64,000 bases of DNA from Gaiellasilicea sp963789355 (GTDB lineage: Bacteria; Actinomycetota; Thermoleophilia; Gaiellales; Gaiellaceae), in assembly GCA_963789355.1 (NCBI GenBank), contig CAWBKK010000002.1, positions 1 to 64,000 of the forward strand, in the 5' to 3' direction. Shown here one piece after another: positions 35,844-43,980 of this stretch. A model generated the notes under the pieces. That model worked only from the letters and a program-made list of their open reading frames with translations, was not told where the DNA came from and searched no databases. Position numbers and translations under genes: made by a program. How positions within the stretch are numbered: the first letter of the stretch is position 1; each line of letters begins with the position of its first letter.

Positions 35844-36829
35844 CGCAGGCGGTCGGCGAGGTAGCGCAGCCCGATCGGGTAGCGGTACTCGATTGCAAGG
35901 TGCGTGGCGTCGAAGAGCTCGACGTGGAGGTCGCGGACGCCGAGTGCGGTCAGCTCGCGGCGAAGCCACTCGGCAGTCAGGTCGAGGTACCACTCGTCGC
36001 GAGTGCCAGAGTCGACGTAGATCGCGCGCATCCCGCGCAGGGCGTCTGCGTAGAGGGGGACGAGCGTCGGGTAGTCCCACTCGAGCCAGCGATCCCACAG
36101 CTCGGGGATCACCTGCGCAGTGGCGAGGTCGTAGGGAAGACGGATGCGACCGTCCTCGTCCGCCGAGTACGCGGCCGAGAATCCCCACTGGAGGAGGATG
36201 TGGAGGTCGTGCGGGTGGGCCAGCGGCGCCGGGCCGGTACGGAGCTCGTCGAGGAAGCGCTCGACCGAGCCACCGTACGCGTCGCGGAGCCGCCGAGCCG
36301 CGAGCCGGAAGAACGGCCTGATCGAGACCTCGAAGAGTCCGCCGCCCGCGTGGCTGGCGAAGCCCTGGAAGAGGTCGGGGCGAAGCATCGCCGTCACCGC
36401 GGCGCCCTGGCCGCCGCTCGATTTGCCGGCGACGCCGCGAAATCCGTTCGTCTCATACTGCGCGTCGACGAACGGGACGATCTCGTCGCAGATGTAGGAG
36501 TGGTAGCGCCCGGCGCCGTCCGAGTCGACGAACTGCGAGCCGCCGACCGACGTCCACGCGTCGACGAAGACGACGCGTGCGTCGATGTCGGCGTCGTCGA
36601 GCAACTCGAGGAAGGTCGGGCGGAAGGCGGCGCGGTTCAGCCACATGTCCAGCTGGCCGGTGAAGCCCTGGAGAACGTAGACCGCCGGCCCGCCCGCGTA
36701 CGACTGTGGCGTGTAGACCCAAAGCGGGCGTTCGTGCGGATCGCCGAGCGGGTTGTCACGCAGCGCCTCGCTGACGAGCACGTGCTCGTCGAGGGCGCCG
36801 CGCAGGGGGCTCGTCCAGGGACTGCTCAC
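35840..36829 (-). CDS. Esterase D-like alpha/beta hydrolase
   Basis: 329 residues. The fold begins with ERPLWVYTPQSYAGGPAVYV, LQGFTGQLDMWLNRAAFRP (oxyanion) and VVFVDAWTSVGGSQFVDSDG. The nucleophile elbow is FRGVAGKSSGGQGAAVTAM (GKSSG), the acid is near IYVDSGTRDEWYLDL, and the His is in LFDATHLAIEYRYP. This is the esterase D/S-formylglutathione hydrolase-like group (also antigen 85-like). No signal peptide is seen. The start is GTG at 36,829, seven bases after the transporter stop, so it is the last gene of the exoribonuclease-transporter-esterase unit. It is convergent with the YchF-like gene, with a four-base stop overlap. Confidence 0.85.
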   Translation of the reverse strand: MSSPWTSPLRGALDEHVLVSEALRDNPLGDPHERPLWVYTPQSYAGGPAVYVLQGFTGQLDMWLNRAAFRPTFLELLDDADIDARVVFVDAWTSVGGSQFVDSDGAGRYHSYICDEIVPFVDAQYETNGFRGVAGKSSGGQGAAVTAMLRPDLFQGFASHAGGGLFEVSIRPFFRLAARRLRDAYGGSVERFLDELRTGPAPLAHPHDLHILLQWGFSAAYSADEDGRIRLPYDLATAQVIPELWDRWLEWDYPTLVPLYADALRGMRAIYVDSGTRDEWYLDLTAEWLRRELTALGVRDLHVELFDATHLAIEYRYPIGLRYLADRLR

Positions 36830-36836
36830 GGTCGCA

Positions 36837-37670
36837 TCATCCCGCCGTGATCAGCGCCGCGCCGGCGAGCGCGCCGACCACGCCGGCGCGCTGCGCAGGT
36901 GCGATGCGCTCGTGGAGCAGGATCGTCGCCAGGCCGACCGTGACGATCGGGTAGAGGGACGAGAGCACCGAGACGACGCTGAGGAAGCCCCTCGTCGAGG
37001 CGAGCCCGAAGAGCACGTTCGCGCCGACGTCGCACAGGCCGACGACGACGAGCGCGAGCAGGTGCTCCCGAGCCGGTCGCAGGGAGACGCCGAGAACGAG
37101 CAGGGCGCCGATCGCGAGGAGCGACGACACGCCGCGCGCGGTCGAGACAGCGAATGGGACGCTCACCTCGGCGGCACGGTCGAGAAAGACAAAGTAGAGG
37201 CCGAACGCGAGCGCCGCGAGCAGCGCGAGCCCGACCCCGGCCGCACGACCGCCTCCGCCCTCCGCCGGCTCACGCGACGCCAGCGCGACGCCTCCGAGCG
37301 CGAGCGCGATCCCCGCGACCTGCAGCGGACCGGGGCGCTCGCCCGACGCGACGCCGACCGTGAACGGGATCGCCGCGGACACGGCCGAGACCGGCGCGAC
37401 GATCCCCATCGCGCCGACCGCCATCCCGCGGTAGAGCGCCCCGAGCCCGACGCAGCCGCCCACGCCCGCCGCGGCGGCCCAGCCCAGCGCCGCGATGCCG
37501 GGCGCGTCGTCGCCGGAGACGCCGAGCCACACGAGAACGGCGAAGAAGCCCGCGGCCTGCGAGAGCGCCAGCACCGTGAGCACGTGCAGCGTCCGCGCCT
37601 TGAGTCCGCCCAGGAAGTCGCCGAGCCCCCACGAGAGGCTCGCGCCGAGGGCCAGCGCGATCGCGAGCAC
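36837..37670 (-). CDS. EamA/DMT-family transporter
   Basis: 277 residues with about ten hydrophobic helices arranged as two EamA repeats, for example ALALGASLSWGLGDFLGG, VAGIALALGGVALAS in the first half and GLCDVGANVLFGLASTRGFL, SSLYPIVTVGLATILLHERI in the second. Drug/metabolite exporter superfamily; the substrate is unknown. GTG 37,670 starts directly before the TAG of the exoribonuclease gene (zero gap), so it is co-translated with it. The charged loop ASREPAEGGGGRA lies between the two halves. Confidence 0.88.
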   Translation of the reverse strand: MLAIALALGASLSWGLGDFLGGLKARTLHVLTVLALSQAAGFFAVLVWLGVSGDDAPGIAALGWAAAAGVGGCVGLGALYRGMAVGAMGIVAPVSAVSAAIPFTVGVASGERPGPLQVAGIALALGGVALASREPAEGGGGRAAGVGLALLAALAFGLYFVFLDRAAEVSVPFAVSTARGVSSLLAIGALLVLGVSLRPAREHLLALVVVGLCDVGANVLFGLASTRGFLSVVSVLSSLYPIVTVGLATILLHERIAPAQRAGVVGALAGAALITAG

Positions 37671-38498
37671 CTAGTCCCCTACGGGTCGCGTCGCGGCGAC
37701 GGCGTCGAGCTGGTTCGCGTGGTAGAGCACCGCCGCTTCGGCCGTGCGGGCCGCATTCCGGTCGTGGTGCGAAGCGACCGCGTGCAGGAGCTCCGCGCGA
37801 ACCTCGGCGTCGAGCGCCGCGGCCCGCTCCTCGATCAGCCGCAGCCCAAGGTGGACGTGCCCGAGCAGCCGGCCCTCTTCGGTCGGCCGAAACGCGGGGC
37901 CGCGCCCGAGCTCGCGCACGCGGCCCACGTCGTGGAGAATCGCCGCGGCGAGCACGAGATCGCCCCGCAGCCGTTGATGCAGCTGGGCCGTCTCGCGGAC
38001 GAGGGTCGAGACGCCGACGGTGTGCTGGAGCAGCCCGCCGGCGTACGAGTGGTGCGTCTCGGCCGCGGGCAGCTCGCGGAGCGACTTGCGGATCTCGGCA
38101 TCGCCGAGGAAGCGGCCGACGACCGCCCGGAGCCCCGGATGGGCGAGCTCGCCCGCCAGAAAGTCGAGAAAGCCGTCGAGCTCGTCCGCGTCCCGGCGCA
38201 GCTGCGGCGCGAACCCCGCCGGATCCGCGTCGGTCGCCTCGACCGAACGGATCTCGAGCTGGAGCCGGTCGTCGAAGCGCTCGACCCGGCCGAGGACGCG
38301 CACGGCATCGCCCTCGGCGAAGCGGCCGTCGAGCAGCTCGACGTCGTTCCAGATCCGCCCCTCGATCCTGCCGGTCGGATCAACGAGCTCGAGCGCGAGA
38401 TAGGGCGCACCCTTCCGCGTCGTCCGCCGCTGCTTGCGCGCGACGGCGTAGACGCCTTCGACGGTGCGGTCGGGACCGAGCTCGGCGATCGTGCTCAT
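37671..38498 (-). CDS. YhaM-like 3'-5' exoribonuclease (OB fold + HD domain)
   Basis: 275 residues. The N-terminal OB/tRNA-anticodon-like domain reads GVYAVARKQRRTTRKGAPYL, ALELVDPTGRIEGRIWNDVE. A C-terminal HD phosphohydrolase domain follows with HHSYAGGLLQHTVGVSTLV and LAAAILHDVGRVRELG (HD pair), GHVHLGLRLIEE and LLHAVASHH. This order is that of YhaM/CBF1, a 3'-5' exonuclease for RNA and single-stranded DNA. The start is ATG 38,498 with TAGACT six bases upstream and no Shine-Dalgarno. It heads a three-gene operon and is divergent from the DUF1015 gene. Confidence 0.87.
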   Translation of the reverse strand: MSTIAELGPDRTVEGVYAVARKQRRTTRKGAPYLALELVDPTGRIEGRIWNDVELLDGRFAEGDAVRVLGRVERFDDRLQLEIRSVEATDADPAGFAPQLRRDADELDGFLDFLAGELAHPGLRAVVGRFLGDAEIRKSLRELPAAETHHSYAGGLLQHTVGVSTLVRETAQLHQRLRGDLVLAAAILHDVGRVRELGRGPAFRPTEEGRLLGHVHLGLRLIEERAAALDAEVRAELLHAVASHHDRNAARTAEAAVLYHANQLDAVAATRPVGD

Positions 38499-38504
38499 GC
38501 GCTG

Positions 38505-38510
38505 AGTCTA
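38505..38510 (-). promoter_or_regulatory. -10 box for leaderless exoribonuclease gene
   Basis: TAGACT on the minus strand, six bases before the ATG at 38,498. A plus-strand TACGTT for the divergent DUF1015 gene lies separately at 38,542-38,547. Confidence 0.45.
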
Positions 38511-38556
38511 GGGCCCGAAACAGATGACTCAGCCCTGTTGGTACGTTGCCCGCCGT

Positions 38557-39582
38557 ATGGCCGTCGTCAAGCCCTTCCGCGCGCTCCGCTACGACGAAGC
38601 GACGGCGGGCCCGCTCGAGACGCTCGTCGCACCGCCGTACGACGTGATCACCGACGAGCAGCGCGAGCAGCTCCGCGCCCGCAATCCGCACAACGTCGTC
38701 CGCCTGACGCTGCCCGACTCGGAGGAGCAGGCCGCGCGCGACCTCGCCGAGTGGAGGGCGCAGGGCATTCTCGTCGAGGAGCCGCCTGCGGTCTGGGCCC
38801 TCGAGCAGGACTACGTCGGCCCCGACGGCGTCGCCCGCACCCGCTTCGGGATCGTGGCGTCGCTGAAGGTCGAGCCGTACGAGACCGGAACGGTGCTGCC
38901 GCACGAGCGCACCCACGCCGGCCCGAAGGAGGGCCGCCTGCGGCTCCTGCGCGCCACGCGCGTCCAGCTCGAGCCGATCTTCCTCCTCTACGACGGGCCG
39001 GCACCGGTGGGCCGCCCCGACCGGCCGCCGGATCTGGAAGCGGAGGGCGCGAAGCTCTGGCGCCTCGACGACCCCATGCTCGTCCGCGCGTTCGACGACA
39101 AGCAGCTGCTGATCGCCGACGGACACCACCGCTACGAGACCGCGGTCGCGTTCGCCGAGGAGGAGCGAACGCCGGCGAGCGCGCAGATGCTCGTCGTGCT
39201 CGTCTCCACCGACGATCCGGGCCTGGAGATCTTCCCGACGCACCGCTTGTTCTCGGCCCCCCGGCGGCTGGAGAACGACGGGGCCGGCGGCGCAGAGGTG
39301 ACCGAGCTCACCCGCGAGGGCTCGCGCGTCGTCCACGGCCCCGAAGGCATGCTCGACGTCCAGCTCGTCGACACGCTCGGCCACGACGGGATCTCCTACA
39401 CGGCCGATGCGAAGGAGGCGGAGCGCCGCGTCCGCGACGGCGAGGCGGCGGTCGCGTATCTGCTCCGCCCGACCCGGATCGAGGACGTCTTCGCGCACGC
39501 GCGCCGCGGCGAGGTGCTGCCGCAGAAGACGACGTACTTCTTCCCGAAGCTCCTCTCCGGACTGCTCTTTCACCCTCTGTGA
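38557..39582 (+). CDS. DUF1015 family protein
   Basis: 341 residues of the DUF1015 family, often annotated as a possible SpoOJ/ParA/ParB/RepB-associated or HPr-kinase-related protein, without known activity. The signatures are VVKPFRALRYDEATAGPLET, VAPPYDVITDEQREQLRARN, HNVVRLTLP, LPHERTHAGPKEGRLRLLRA and LIADGHHRYETAVAFAEE. The start ATG 38,557 is chosen because family members begin at the KPFRALRY block; an upstream ATG at 38,524 is possible. The end overlaps the phosphatase gene by four bases (GTGA), so both are coupled. Confidence 0.85.
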   Translation: MAVVKPFRALRYDEATAGPLETLVAPPYDVITDEQREQLRARNPHNVVRLTLPDSEEQAARDLAEWRAQGILVEEPPAVWALEQDYVGPDGVARTRFGIVASLKVEPYETGTVLPHERTHAGPKEGRLRLLRATRVQLEPIFLLYDGPAPVGRPDRPPDLEAEGAKLWRLDDPMLVRAFDDKQLLIADGHHRYETAVAFAEEERTPASAQMLVVLVSTDDPGLEIFPTHRLFSAPRRLENDGAGGAEVTELTREGSRVVHGPEGMLDVQLVDTLGHDGISYTADAKEAERRVRDGEAAVAYLLRPTRIEDVFAHARRGEVLPQKTTYFFPKLLSGLLFHPL

Positions 39583-40379
39583 AGCCGTGGCTCGACGTCT
39601 GTCGCGACTCGGTCGGCGAGATCAAGGCCGTGCTCGCGGAGCTGCCGACCCGGGTCGAGCGCGAGCCCGTGCTCCAGACCGGCGAGGGCGGTGACGACAC
39701 GACTGCGATCGACGCCGCGGCCGAGACGGCGGTCGTCCACCGGCTCGAGCAGCTGGATGAGAGCTTCACCCTCGTCTCCGAGGAGCTGGGCGAGCGCGTC
39801 TTCGGGTCCGGCGCTCCCTGGCGCTTGGTCTGCGACCCGATCGACGGCTCGCTGAACGCCAAGCGCGACATCCCCTTCTTCTCCCTCTCGCTCGCAGTCG
39901 CCGACGGAGCGACGATGCGCGACGTCGTCTTCGGCTACGTCTACGACTTCGGCTCCGGCGAGGAGTGGACGGCGGAACGAGGCCAGGGCGCGTTCCTGAA
40001 CGGTAGCCCGCTCGGCGCGGTCAAGCCCAAGGACGAGATCGAGATCCTCTCCTTCGAGGCCACCACGACGGCGCAGGTCGCGGACAAGGCGGCGCAGATG
40101 GTGGGCACCGCACACCGGTTGCGGATCATGGGCTCGCTCGCCATCTCCCTGTGCCACCTCGCGGCGGGTCGCGTCGACGCGGTCTGCTCCCTGAAGCCCG
40201 CGCGCTCGGTCGATATCGCCGCGGGCCAGTTGCTCGTGCAGGAATGCGGCCTTTCCATCGACCTCTTCGAGGATCCGCCCTTCGCCGCCGCGCCGCTCGA
40301 TCTCGTCGGCCGCTCACGGGTCGTCGCGGCGGGCACCCCCGAGCTCTGCCGAACCCTCGCGGCAGCGCTGAGCAGATGA
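39579..40379 (+). CDS. Inositol monophosphatase family protein
   Basis: 266 residues. Metal-site motifs are the first Glu pair FTLVSEELGERVF (E68/E69) and WRLVCDPIDGSLNAKRDIP (86-93 DPIDGSLN), with a second-site Asp in AGRVDAVCSLKPARSVDIAA. The fold is that of the lithium-sensitive sugar phosphatases (inositol-1-phosphatase, fructose-1,6-bisphosphatase, PAP phosphatase). Ser-Leu replaces the usual Thr in DPIDGTxN. The substrate may be inositol phosphate, NADP or a sugar phosphate. GTG 39,579 overlaps the DUF1015 stop. An archaeal-like IMPase/NADP-phosphatase role is a possibility I cannot test here. Confidence 0.85.
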   Translation: MKPWLDVCRDSVGEIKAVLAELPTRVEREPVLQTGEGGDDTTAIDAAAETAVVHRLEQLDESFTLVSEELGERVFGSGAPWRLVCDPIDGSLNAKRDIPFFSLSLAVADGATMRDVVFGYVYDFGSGEEWTAERGQGAFLNGSPLGAVKPKDEIEILSFEATTTAQVADKAAQMVGTAHRLRIMGSLAISLCHLAAGRVDAVCSLKPARSVDIAAGQLLVQECGLSIDLFEDPPFAAAPLDLVGRSRVVAAGTPELCRTLAAALSR

Positions 40380-40427
40380 CTCGCAGGGGCAACGGCGCCG
40401 AGTCCGAACTCCAGGAGAGGGCGCGAC

Positions 40428-40433
40428 TAGACT
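40428..40433 (+). promoter_or_regulatory. -10 box upstream of the response regulator
   Basis: TAGACT lies nine bases before the TTG at 40,443. The spacing is slightly longer than at other leaderless genes, so the mRNA may carry two or three untranslated bases. Confidence 0.4.
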
Positions 40434-40442
40434 GAGACAGAT

Positions 40443-40859
40443 TTGAGCCACCGCCCCTCCCTCACGGTGGACGAACGAGCACAACATCCCGCACCCGATG
40501 ACGGCGCCGCGACGATTCTCGTCTGTGACGACGACCCGAGCCTGCGCGAGCTCGTCCGGGCGGTGCTCGGCCCCGGGTACCGCTTCATCGAGGCGGCGGA
40601 CGGGATCGAGGCCCTCGCGCTCGCGCGGGAGGAGCGACCGGATCTGATCGTGCTCGACGTGATGCTGCCCGGCCTGAGCGGGATCGAGGTTCTCGAGGAG
40701 CTCCGAAACGACGAGGGGATGAAGGCAATCCGCGTCGTCGTGATCACCGCGTGGAGCCATGCCGAGATCGACGCCCAGGTGGCCGGCGCCGACCGCTTCG
40801 TCTCGAAGCCGTTCGACCCGGATGAGCTCAGCTTCGCGGTCGAGGAGCTGCTGGCGTGA
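40443..40859 (+). CDS. Single-domain response regulator (REC)
   Basis: 138 residues containing one CheY-like receiver: acidic pocket ILVCDDDPSLRELV, phospho-acceptor D72 in LIVLDVMLPGLSGIEV, T102 in VVVITAW and K122 in FVSKPFDPDEL. There is no output domain, so it acts by protein contact or phosphotransfer. The start is TTG 40,443 (an N-terminal extension of about 20 polar residues), or an internal start closer to the domain is possible. It overlaps the histidine kinase start by four bases, so the two are a coupled pair. Confidence 0.88.
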   Translation: MSHRPSLTVDERAQHPAPDDGAATILVCDDDPSLRELVRAVLGPGYRFIEAADGIEALALAREERPDLIVLDVMLPGLSGIEVLEELRNDEGMKAIRVVVITAWSHAEIDAQVAGADRFVSKPFDPDELSFAVEELLA

Positions 40860-42373
40860 CCCTCGCCCGCCGGATGTGGCTCGCGAGCGCGGCGCTGGCG
40901 CTGCTCGTCGGGGCAGCGTTCACGGCGCTCATTCTGGCCGTGTCGGCCCAGCGGGAGGCGACCGACCGCGAGGCGCGCTCGAAGGAGATCACCGCTGCGT
41001 CGCTGCAACTGGAGAAGCTCGTCAGCGACGTCGAGTCGAGTTTCCTCAGCTTCACCGTCACGGGCAAGGACAACTCCCTCGAGCCCTACCGGAGAGCCAC
41101 CAGGGAGCTGCCGGGACAGCTGCGTTCGCTGGAAGCTCTCGTCCGGGACGATCCGCCACAGAGTCGCCGGGCGCGCGCGCTCGAGAACCAGATCCGCGAG
41201 TACGCCTTCTTCTTCGTCGAGCCGCTGATCCCGCTCCTGCAGGAGGAGCCCGGGATCACCCTCGACGACACCACGGTTGCCCAGCAGGGCAAGGTGCAGA
41301 CGGACGAGATCCGCCGGCTCTTCAACACGTTTCGCGGCGCCGAGGACAAGCTCGCCGCCGCAGCCGCCGAGGATGCCGACCACCGGACGGATCTCGCCGT
41401 TGTCGTCGGAGGCGTCGCCGTCGGCGCCTCGATGGCGCTGATCGCGCTCTTCGGAATCGTGCTCGCACGCTCGATCGGCGGCCCGGTGCGGGCGGTCGCG
41501 GACGGTGCCGGCCGGATCGCCGGCGGCGAGCTCTCGCTGCGGCTCCCCGAGGAGGGTCCGGGCGAGGTGGGGGAACTGACGCGGGCGTTCAACGAGATGG
41601 CGGAGCGGCTCGAGGTCAGCCACGCCGAGCTCGAGCAGCAGAACGAGGAGCTGCGCGAGAGCGAGCGCGGCAAGACCGAGCTGGTCAGCATCGTCTCCCA
41701 CGAGCTGCGAACGCCGCTCGCGAGCGTGCTCGGGTTCACGGCGCTGCTGCTGAAGCGCGAGTTCGACGCGCCGACGCGCCGCCACTACCTCGGCATCGTC
41801 GACGCGCAGGCGCGCCGCCTGGCGGCCCTGCTGGAGGACTTCCTCGACGTCCAGCGGATCGAGCACGAGGGCGTCGACCTCGCGACCGAGAAGGTCGACC
41901 TGGCGCAGCTCCTGGACGAGCAGGTGCAGCTCTACGCGGCGCAGAGCCCGAAGCACAGACTTGCAGTCGAGCTCGTCGAACGGCCGCTGACCGTACGCGG
42001 CGACCCGGGCCGGCTCGCACAGGTCGTCGGCAACCTGCTCTCGAACGCGATCAAGTACTCGCCCGAAGGCGGCACCGTCCAGCTCGTCGCCGCCCGCAGC
42101 CCGGGCGGCGTCCGGATTGCCGTGCGCGACGAGGGCCTCGGGATTCCGGAGGAGCAGCAGAGCCGGATCTTCACCAAGTTCTTCCGCGGCGACGCCGGCG
42201 CCACAGGGATCACCGGCACCGGTCTCGGTCTCGCGGTCTCGCGCGAGATCGTGGAGGCGCACGGAGGCAGCATCGGTTTCGACAGCGACCCGGGCGAGGG
42301 CACGACCTTCTGGCTCGAGCTGCCGAGGACGAACGGGGAGTCCAGAACGACAACGAAGGAGGCGGAGGCATGA
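40856..42373 (+). CDS. Sensor histidine kinase with CHASE3-like sensor and HAMP
   Basis: 505 residues. Membrane helix 1 is at about 8-30, an extracellular helical domain at about 31-178 resembles CHASE3 (LVSDVESSFLSFTVTGKDNS), and helix 2 is at about 181-204. HAMP follows, then a coiled segment (AELEQQNEELRESERGKTEL), HisKA with H282 in SIVSHELRTPLASVLGF, and HATPase with NLLSNAIKYSPEGG, VRDEGLGIPEEQ and GTGLGLAVSREIVEAHGG. It probably phosphorylates the upstream single-domain regulator. GTG 40,856 overlaps that gene, and its end overlaps a secreted-protein gene, an unusual partner for a two-component pair. Confidence 0.9.
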   Translation: MTLARRMWLASAALALLVGAAFTALILAVSAQREATDREARSKEITAASLQLEKLVSDVESSFLSFTVTGKDNSLEPYRRATRELPGQLRSLEALVRDDPPQSRRARALENQIREYAFFFVEPLIPLLQEEPGITLDDTTVAQQGKVQTDEIRRLFNTFRGAEDKLAAAAAEDADHRTDLAVVVGGVAVGASMALIALFGIVLARSIGGPVRAVADGAGRIAGGELSLRLPEEGPGEVGELTRAFNEMAERLEVSHAELEQQNEELRESERGKTELVSIVSHELRTPLASVLGFTALLLKREFDAPTRRHYLGIVDAQARRLAALLEDFLDVQRIEHEGVDLATEKVDLAQLLDEQVQLYAAQSPKHRLAVELVERPLTVRGDPGRLAQVVGNLLSNAIKYSPEGGTVQLVAARSPGGVRIAVRDEGLGIPEEQQSRIFTKFFRGDAGATGITGTGLGLAVSREIVEAHGGSIGFDSDPGEGTTFWLELPRTNGESRTTTKEAEA

Positions 42374-42834
42374 ACAAGAAGGTCGGCTCGATGCTGGCGG
42401 TTGCGATCGTCGGCGTCCTCGCCGTCGGCCCATGGCAAAGCCGCTCGGAGGCGGGAACCGGGCCGGCGGTGATCAGGATCACCGACCGCGAGCTGGCTTC
42501 GGTCCGCGTCGACCTCGGCACGAAGGGCACCTCGCCGGGCGACATGGACGTGTCCCGGACCGTTCTGGTGCAGCGCGGGACAAGAGACACGATCGGACGG
42601 GCCGAGCTTGTGTGCACCTTCGTGGACAACGTCCGCGCCCGGGTCTGCCGGGGGACGTACGTCCTCCCGAAGGGGAAGCTCGTCGTCGGCGGCTCGATCC
42701 TCTACCGCCAGTTCTACGACCTCGCGGTGCTCGGGGGCACGGGTCTCTACGACAACGCCCGCGGCACGATGACCGTCACGCGCACGCACCGCAAGCCCGT
42801 GCGAGATCTCGTCGTCTTCCGGCTCGTCGGCTAG
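42370..42834 (+). CDS. Secreted allene-oxide-cyclase-like barrel protein
   Basis: 154 residues. A signal peptide (about residues 1-28: MNKKVGSMLAVAIVGVLAVG then PWQSRSEA) precedes a beta-barrel domain. The segments RAELVCTFVDNVRARVCRGT, YVLPKGKLVVGGSILYRQF and LAVLGGTGLYDNARGTMTVT resemble the allene oxide cyclase/dirigent-like barrel, a fold found in small exported actinobacterial proteins of unknown function. ATG 42,370 overlaps the histidine kinase stop (ATGA), so it is translated with it. It might modulate or report the periplasmic signal sensed by the kinase, but this is inference from coupling. Confidence 0.7.
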   Translation: MNKKVGSMLAVAIVGVLAVGPWQSRSEAGTGPAVIRITDRELASVRVDLGTKGTSPGDMDVSRTVLVQRGTRDTIGRAELVCTFVDNVRARVCRGTYVLPKGKLVVGGSILYRQFYDLAVLGGTGLYDNARGTMTVTRTHRKPVRDLVVFRLVG

Positions 42835-42848
42835 GGGCGCGGCGGCGC

Positions 42849-42854
42849 TACGCT
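42849..42854 (+). promoter_or_regulatory. -10 box for leaderless mrp gene
   Basis: TACGCT is six bases before ATG 42,861, with no ribosome-binding site between. Confidence 0.45.
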
Positions 42855-42860
42855 CCAGCC

Positions 42861-43925
42861 ATGAACGTGGACCGCGACGACGTCCTGCGCGCGCTCGAAC
42901 GCGTGATCGATCCCGAGTTGCGCAAGCCCGTGACCGAGCTCGACATGGTCAGGTCGGTCGAGATCGACGGCGCCAACGTCGCCGTCACGATCGCGCTCAC
43001 CGTCGCCGGCTGTCCGCTCCGCAACTCCTTCCAGGACCAGGTCGCCGAGCACGTCGGCGGTCTCCCGGGCGTCGCCCGCGTCGAGCTGCGCTTCGACGTG
43101 ATGAGCCCGGACGAGAAGGCGGCGCTGACGACAAAGCTGCGTGGCGGCCGTCCCGAGAAGTCGATCTCGCTCGATCCGCGGACGCGGGTGATCGCGGTCG
43201 CGAGCGGCAAGGGCGGCGTCGGCAAGTCGTCGCTGACCGTCAACCTCGCAGCCGCGCTGGACGGGCTCGGCCAGGACGTGGGCGTGATCGACGCGGACGT
43301 CTACGGCCATTCGGTCCCGCACTTGCTCGGCGTCCACCAACGGCCGATCGTGGTCGACAAGATGATCATCCCGCCGGTGCGCGGCAGCCTGAAGCTGATC
43401 TCGATCGGCAACTTCCTCGACGAGAACGCACCCGTGATGTGGCGTGGGCCGATGCTGCACCGCACGCTGGAGCAGTTTCTCTCCGACGTTCACTGGGGCG
43501 AGCTGGACACGGTCGTGATCGACATGCCGCCCGGCACCGGCGACATGGCGATCTCGCTCGGCCAGCTGCTCCCACGTGCCGAGGTGCTCGTCGTGACGAC
43601 GCCGCAGCCGCTCGCCCAGGAAGTGGCTGCGCGCGCGGCGATGATGGCGCAGAAGACGGGCCAGAAGCTGCTCGGCGTCGTCGAGAACATGAGCGGCGAC
43701 GCGTTCGGCGAGGGCGGCGGCGCCAGGCTCGCCGAGGAGCTCGAGGTGCCGCTGCTCGGGACGGTCCCGCTCGACCGGGCGCTGCGGGAAGCGGGCGATG
43801 CGGGTGTTCCCGTCGTCGAGTCGGATCCCGACGCGGCGTCGTCCCTCGCGATCGTCGCGCTCGCCGAGACTGTCGCGGCGACCCGCCAGGCTGCGATTCG
43901 CAAGCCGCTGACGCTGCTGTCCTGA
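42861..43925 (+). CDS. mrp: Mrp/ApbC-family iron-sulfur carrier ATPase
   Basis: 354 residues. The N-terminal MIP18/DUF59 domain (LERVIDPELRKPVTELDM, LTVAGCPLRNSFQDQV) is followed by the P-loop NTPase: deviant Walker A VASGKGGVGKSSLTVNLAAA (116-124), VGVIDADVYGHSVPHLLG, PVMWRGPMLHRTLEQFL and VVIDMPPGTGDMAISLGQLL. The family carries 4Fe-4S clusters to apoproteins. The C-terminal CxxC that binds the cluster in E. coli-type Mrp is absent: VVENMSGDAFGEGGG runs straight through. Other actinobacterial Mrp proteins also lack it, as I recall. Leaderless ATG. A stem-loop terminator follows. Confidence 0.9.
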   Translation: MNVDRDDVLRALERVIDPELRKPVTELDMVRSVEIDGANVAVTIALTVAGCPLRNSFQDQVAEHVGGLPGVARVELRFDVMSPDEKAALTTKLRGGRPEKSISLDPRTRVIAVASGKGGVGKSSLTVNLAAALDGLGQDVGVIDADVYGHSVPHLLGVHQRPIVVDKMIIPPVRGSLKLISIGNFLDENAPVMWRGPMLHRTLEQFLSDVHWGELDTVVIDMPPGTGDMAISLGQLLPRAEVLVVTTPQPLAQEVAARAAMMAQKTGQKLLGVVENMSGDAFGEGGGARLAEELEVPLLGTVPLDRALREAGDAGVPVVESDPDAASSLAIVALAETVAATRQAAIRKPLTLLS

Positions 43926-43932
43926 AACGAAA

Positions 43933-43954
43933 GAGAGCGCCCGGAGGCGCCCTC
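43933..43954. terminator. Bidirectional stem-loop between mrp and the convergent secreted-protein gene
   Basis: GAGAGCGCC and GGCGCCCTC pair with one A-C mismatch around a CGGA loop. On the minus strand the stem is followed by a T-rich tract, which suits termination of the minus-strand gene. On the plus strand it starts seven bases after the mrp stop. Confidence 0.65.
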
Positions 43955-43980
43955 TTGTCGTCTCTCTCCAGGGAGACTCG

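Noticed and set aside
36753..40379. A 1,208-codon open frame on the plus strand
   Set aside because: Antisense to the esterase, transporter and exoribonuclease. Only its end in another frame corresponds to a real gene (the inositol phosphatase family).
41001..42373. Phytochrome or PAS input in the histidine kinase
   Set aside because: The region between the two membrane helices is helical and lacks PAS or GAF motifs; CHASE3-like fits better.
40759..42834. A 691-codon plus-strand frame covering the kinase
   Set aside because: Only the last 154 codons are real (the secreted barrel protein); the rest is out of frame with the kinase.
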